Assembly: GCF_004358205.1 (NCBI RefSeq) | Contig: NZ_SMYO01000016.1 | Location: 25,953-89,952, forward strand | DNA length: 64,000 nt | Reading direction: 5' to 3' | Source of the DNA: Bacillus salipaludis | GTDB lineage: Bacteria > Bacillota > Bacilli > Bacillales_B > DSM-18226 | Notes under the pieces: model-generated | Database searches by the model: none | Told to the model about the DNA's origin: nothing | Seen by the model: only the letters and a program-made list of their open reading frames with translations | Made by a program: the position numbers and the translations under genes | In this document: positions 62,715 through 64,000 of the stretch, piece by piece | Numbering within the stretch: position 1 is the first letter of the stretch | How the letters are laid out: each line of letters begins with the position of its first letter

Positions 62715-63461
62715 ATGTTAGCTAACTTAAATGGCTACTTAAAAGATTTAATGGTGTATATTCCTGAAGGCGAAATCAGCCTACGAGATTTTCGAAACGA
62801 GCAAAAATGGATTAGTTCAAACTATAAATTTGGAATGCCGGGTATTAGGAAAAATTTAAAGGAAGTTATTTGGAATGTTGAAATTAAGCCATTTTATCTT
62901 GCCAAATATACGGTGACAGAAGAGCTTTATGCGAATATTACGGGGGAGAAATTTTTAACAACAACTGAGGCTCGAAAACCAGTTGTTAATGTTTCATGGA
63001 TAGATGCAGTGAATTTTTGTAATTTATTATCTGATACACTGGGTTATGACAAGTTTTATGATTTTGATAATGAAAGAAAATCAGTTCTTTGCAATTATAA
63101 TACTAATGGTTTTCGTTTACCGACAGATGCTGAATGGCAATATGCATGTAAGGCAAAATCAAATGGATATCGGTATGGTGAAATTGATGAAATCGCTTGG
63201 TATAAAGATAATTCTAACGAACGAGTACACGAAGTTGGTAAGAAAAAGTCTAATGATTGGGGCTTATTTGACATGATCGGGAATATTTGGGAGTGGTGCT
63301 GGGATTTATACGATGAAGAGACATTTGGTAATTACAGAATAATTCGTGGAGGAAGTTGGGCAGAAGAAGAACGTGGATGTGGAGCTACTTGTCGTCGTAA
63401 GAGTATGCCTGATTTTTATATAGATGATATCGGATTTAGAATTGCTAGATCAATCGTTTAA
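62715..63461 (+). CDS. Formylglycine-generating-enzyme-like (SUMF1/EgtB/PvdO) protein
   Basis: A 248-residue protein with the FGE-sulfatase fold. IKPFYLAKYTVTEELYANIT (about 58-77) is the typical K-Y-x-V-T-x-x-x-Y/F strand, then PVVNVSWIDAVNFCNLLSD, TNGFRLPTDAEWQYACKA with the R-L-P-T-x-A-E-W-x-x-A signature, MIGNIWEWCWDLY and RIIRGGSWAEEERGCGATC, ending GFRIARS. Members oxidise or sulfurise cysteine or histidine derivatives, or are binding modules. No sulfatase or ergothioneine gene is adjacent, so the partner is unknown. Good GGAGAGG ribosome site; it stands alone. Confidence 0.88.
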   Translation: MLANLNGYLKDLMVYIPEGEISLRDFRNEQKWISSNYKFGMPGIRKNLKEVIWNVEIKPFYLAKYTVTEELYANITGEKFLTTTEARKPVVNVSWIDAVNFCNLLSDTLGYDKFYDFDNERKSVLCNYNTNGFRLPTDAEWQYACKAKSNGYRYGEIDEIAWYKDNSNERVHEVGKKKSNDWGLFDMIGNIWEWCWDLYDEETFGNYRIIRGGSWAEEERGCGATCRRKSMPDFYIDDIGFRIARSIV

Positions 63462-63602
63462 TAATTTGAAATTCTGAATTGATATAAGTTGTTGGGGATA
63501 TATGGGTGGGTACAAGGTTCATAGAACCCAATAGACAATATGAGAGGATAATTTCTCTTAAACTTTCTAGGATGCTTTTCTGCAATATCTTTTGTAAGTA
63601 GC

Positions 63603-63650
63603 TAGAGGGCCCTTAATAATGTTGAACGGTCTTCCATTAAAGGGCGCTTT
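63603..63650 (+). terminator. Terminator-like hairpin after the FGE-like gene
   Basis: AGGGCCCTTAAT pairs imperfectly with ATTAAAGGGCGCT around about 20 bases, followed by TTTTC. Confidence 0.5.
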
Positions 63651-63720
63651 TCTCTAATAAGAAGGCGTCTTTTTGCATGGACAACACATTTAAGGGATTG
63701 AGTTTATTGAGGTGTAAAAA

Positions 63721-63748
63721 AGATTGTGAAGTATTGTACTTAAAGTAA
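63721..63748 (+). repeat. Short dispersed motif, copy at 63.7 kb
   Basis: AGATTGTGAAGTATTGTACT followed by TAAAGTAA is nearly identical to the copy at 34144 (AGATTGTGAAGCATTGTACT). Confidence 0.6.
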
Positions 63749-63881
63749 ACCAGCTAATAGTTTGTCAACATTTTTCAATAAAAACATAAAACTTTTTATG
63801 TTATACTAAAATGCGCATGACAAACAACCCTCCTAGATTCGACTTTTGGAAGGTTTTGTATTGTTTGGTTTTATTTATAAA

Positions 63882-64000
63882 TTAAGCGATATCTTGGAAA
63901 GTAGTGTTGGTTTTTAATAGTGCGTAAATCCAGTGTAAGAGCTTATTTGCACAAGCGATTACAGCTACTTTATAAAGTTTTCCTTCTTCGCGTTTCTTAT
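63882..64000 (-). CDS. IS110-family transposase, C-terminal end (partial, runs off the window)
   Basis: The minus strand reads KKREEGKLYKVAVIACANKL then LHWIYALLKTNTTFQDIA and a stop at 63882. This matches the end of IS110-type transposases (G-K-x-x-K-x-A-x-I-A-x-A-x-K-L-x-x-x-I-Y-A-x-L). The rest lies beyond base 64000, so completeness cannot be judged. Confidence 0.75.
   Translation of the reverse strand, partial: KKREEGKLYKVAVIACANKLLHWIYALLKTNTTFQDIA

Overview
The window is low-GC Firmicutes DNA, most likely a mesophilic spore-forming Bacillaceae (Bacillus/Neobacillus/Peribacillus type). Supporting signs are GerA-type germination genes, an alpha/beta small acid-soluble spore protein, an Sda-like sporulation checkpoint peptide, strong AGGAGG ribosome sites and the Bacillus-like style of all intact proteins. 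There is no rRNA, no complete tRNA and no CRISPR array. The window is a mosaic of intact catabolic operons separated by scrap zones that hold broken genes, recombinase fragments and repeats.

Layout. 1-11.6 kb: a large secreted subtilase with five C-terminal Ig-like repeats, then decayed genes (XRE and LuxR regulators, an HSP90/sacsin-like ATPase, a secreted protein cut by a repeat, a serine resolvase), a gerAB gene with a truncated gerAA, and an IS4 fragment. 11.8-21.2 kb: an integrative-element scar bounded by a 5' half of tRNA-Leu and a 3' half of tRNA-Arg(UCU). Its integrase gene is split by a complete 7.9-kb Tn3-family transposon (59-bp inverted repeats, 5-bp TGATA target duplication) that carries a TetR regulator, azoreductase, DsbA/FrnE-like oxidoreductase and VOC protein, plausibly an electrophile/quinone-detoxification cargo. 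21.2-28.5 kb: another resolvase wreck, then a TetR-controlled permease/DUF917/hydantoinase-like operon, and a short sda-like gene. 28.5-33.7 kb: a classic sucrose regulon (LacI-type ScrR, PTS EIIBC ScrA, ScrB hydrolase, ScrK fructokinase) with a consensus promoter and four operators at exact 42-bp spacing. 34.2-37 kb: a repeat, a truncated tyrosine recombinase and the remains of a type II Wadjet system (JetC hinge region, JetD with in-frame stops).

37.1-53.9 kb is the metabolic centrepiece: an IclR-regulated sugar-acid island. It has two MFS carriers, a YjhG/YagF-type aldonate dehydratase, a YagE/YjhH-type 2-keto-3-deoxy-pentonate aldolase, a FAH-fold protein resembling 2-keto-3-deoxy-pentonate dehydratase, an aldehyde dehydrogenase suited to 2-oxoglutarate semialdehyde, a two-part UxaA-like dehydratase, a 2-hydroxyacid dehydrogenase, and three less usual members (LarA-like, U32-like TIM barrel, second FAH protein). 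The set would permit both an aldolase (Dahms) and an oxidative (Weimberg) exit from a pentonate such as xylonate. A 31-bp palindrome recurs upstream of the regulator and of the first catabolic gene.

53.9-64 kb: truncated MFS and ATP-grasp genes ending in a decayed second copy of the nearby tyrosine recombinase, the intact recombinase, an SASP gene, a universal stress protein, a FabI-like/MaoC/CoA-transferase operon, a formylglycine-generating-enzyme-like protein and the C-terminus of an IS110 transposase running off the end.

The most notable unexplained structure is an intergenic repeat of roughly 200-290 bp present three times (6.3, 34.6 and 55.6 kb). One copy has interrupted a gene and two lie beside tyrosine recombinase genes. 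It matches no family I can name. All assignments come from reading the sequence; no database search was possible.
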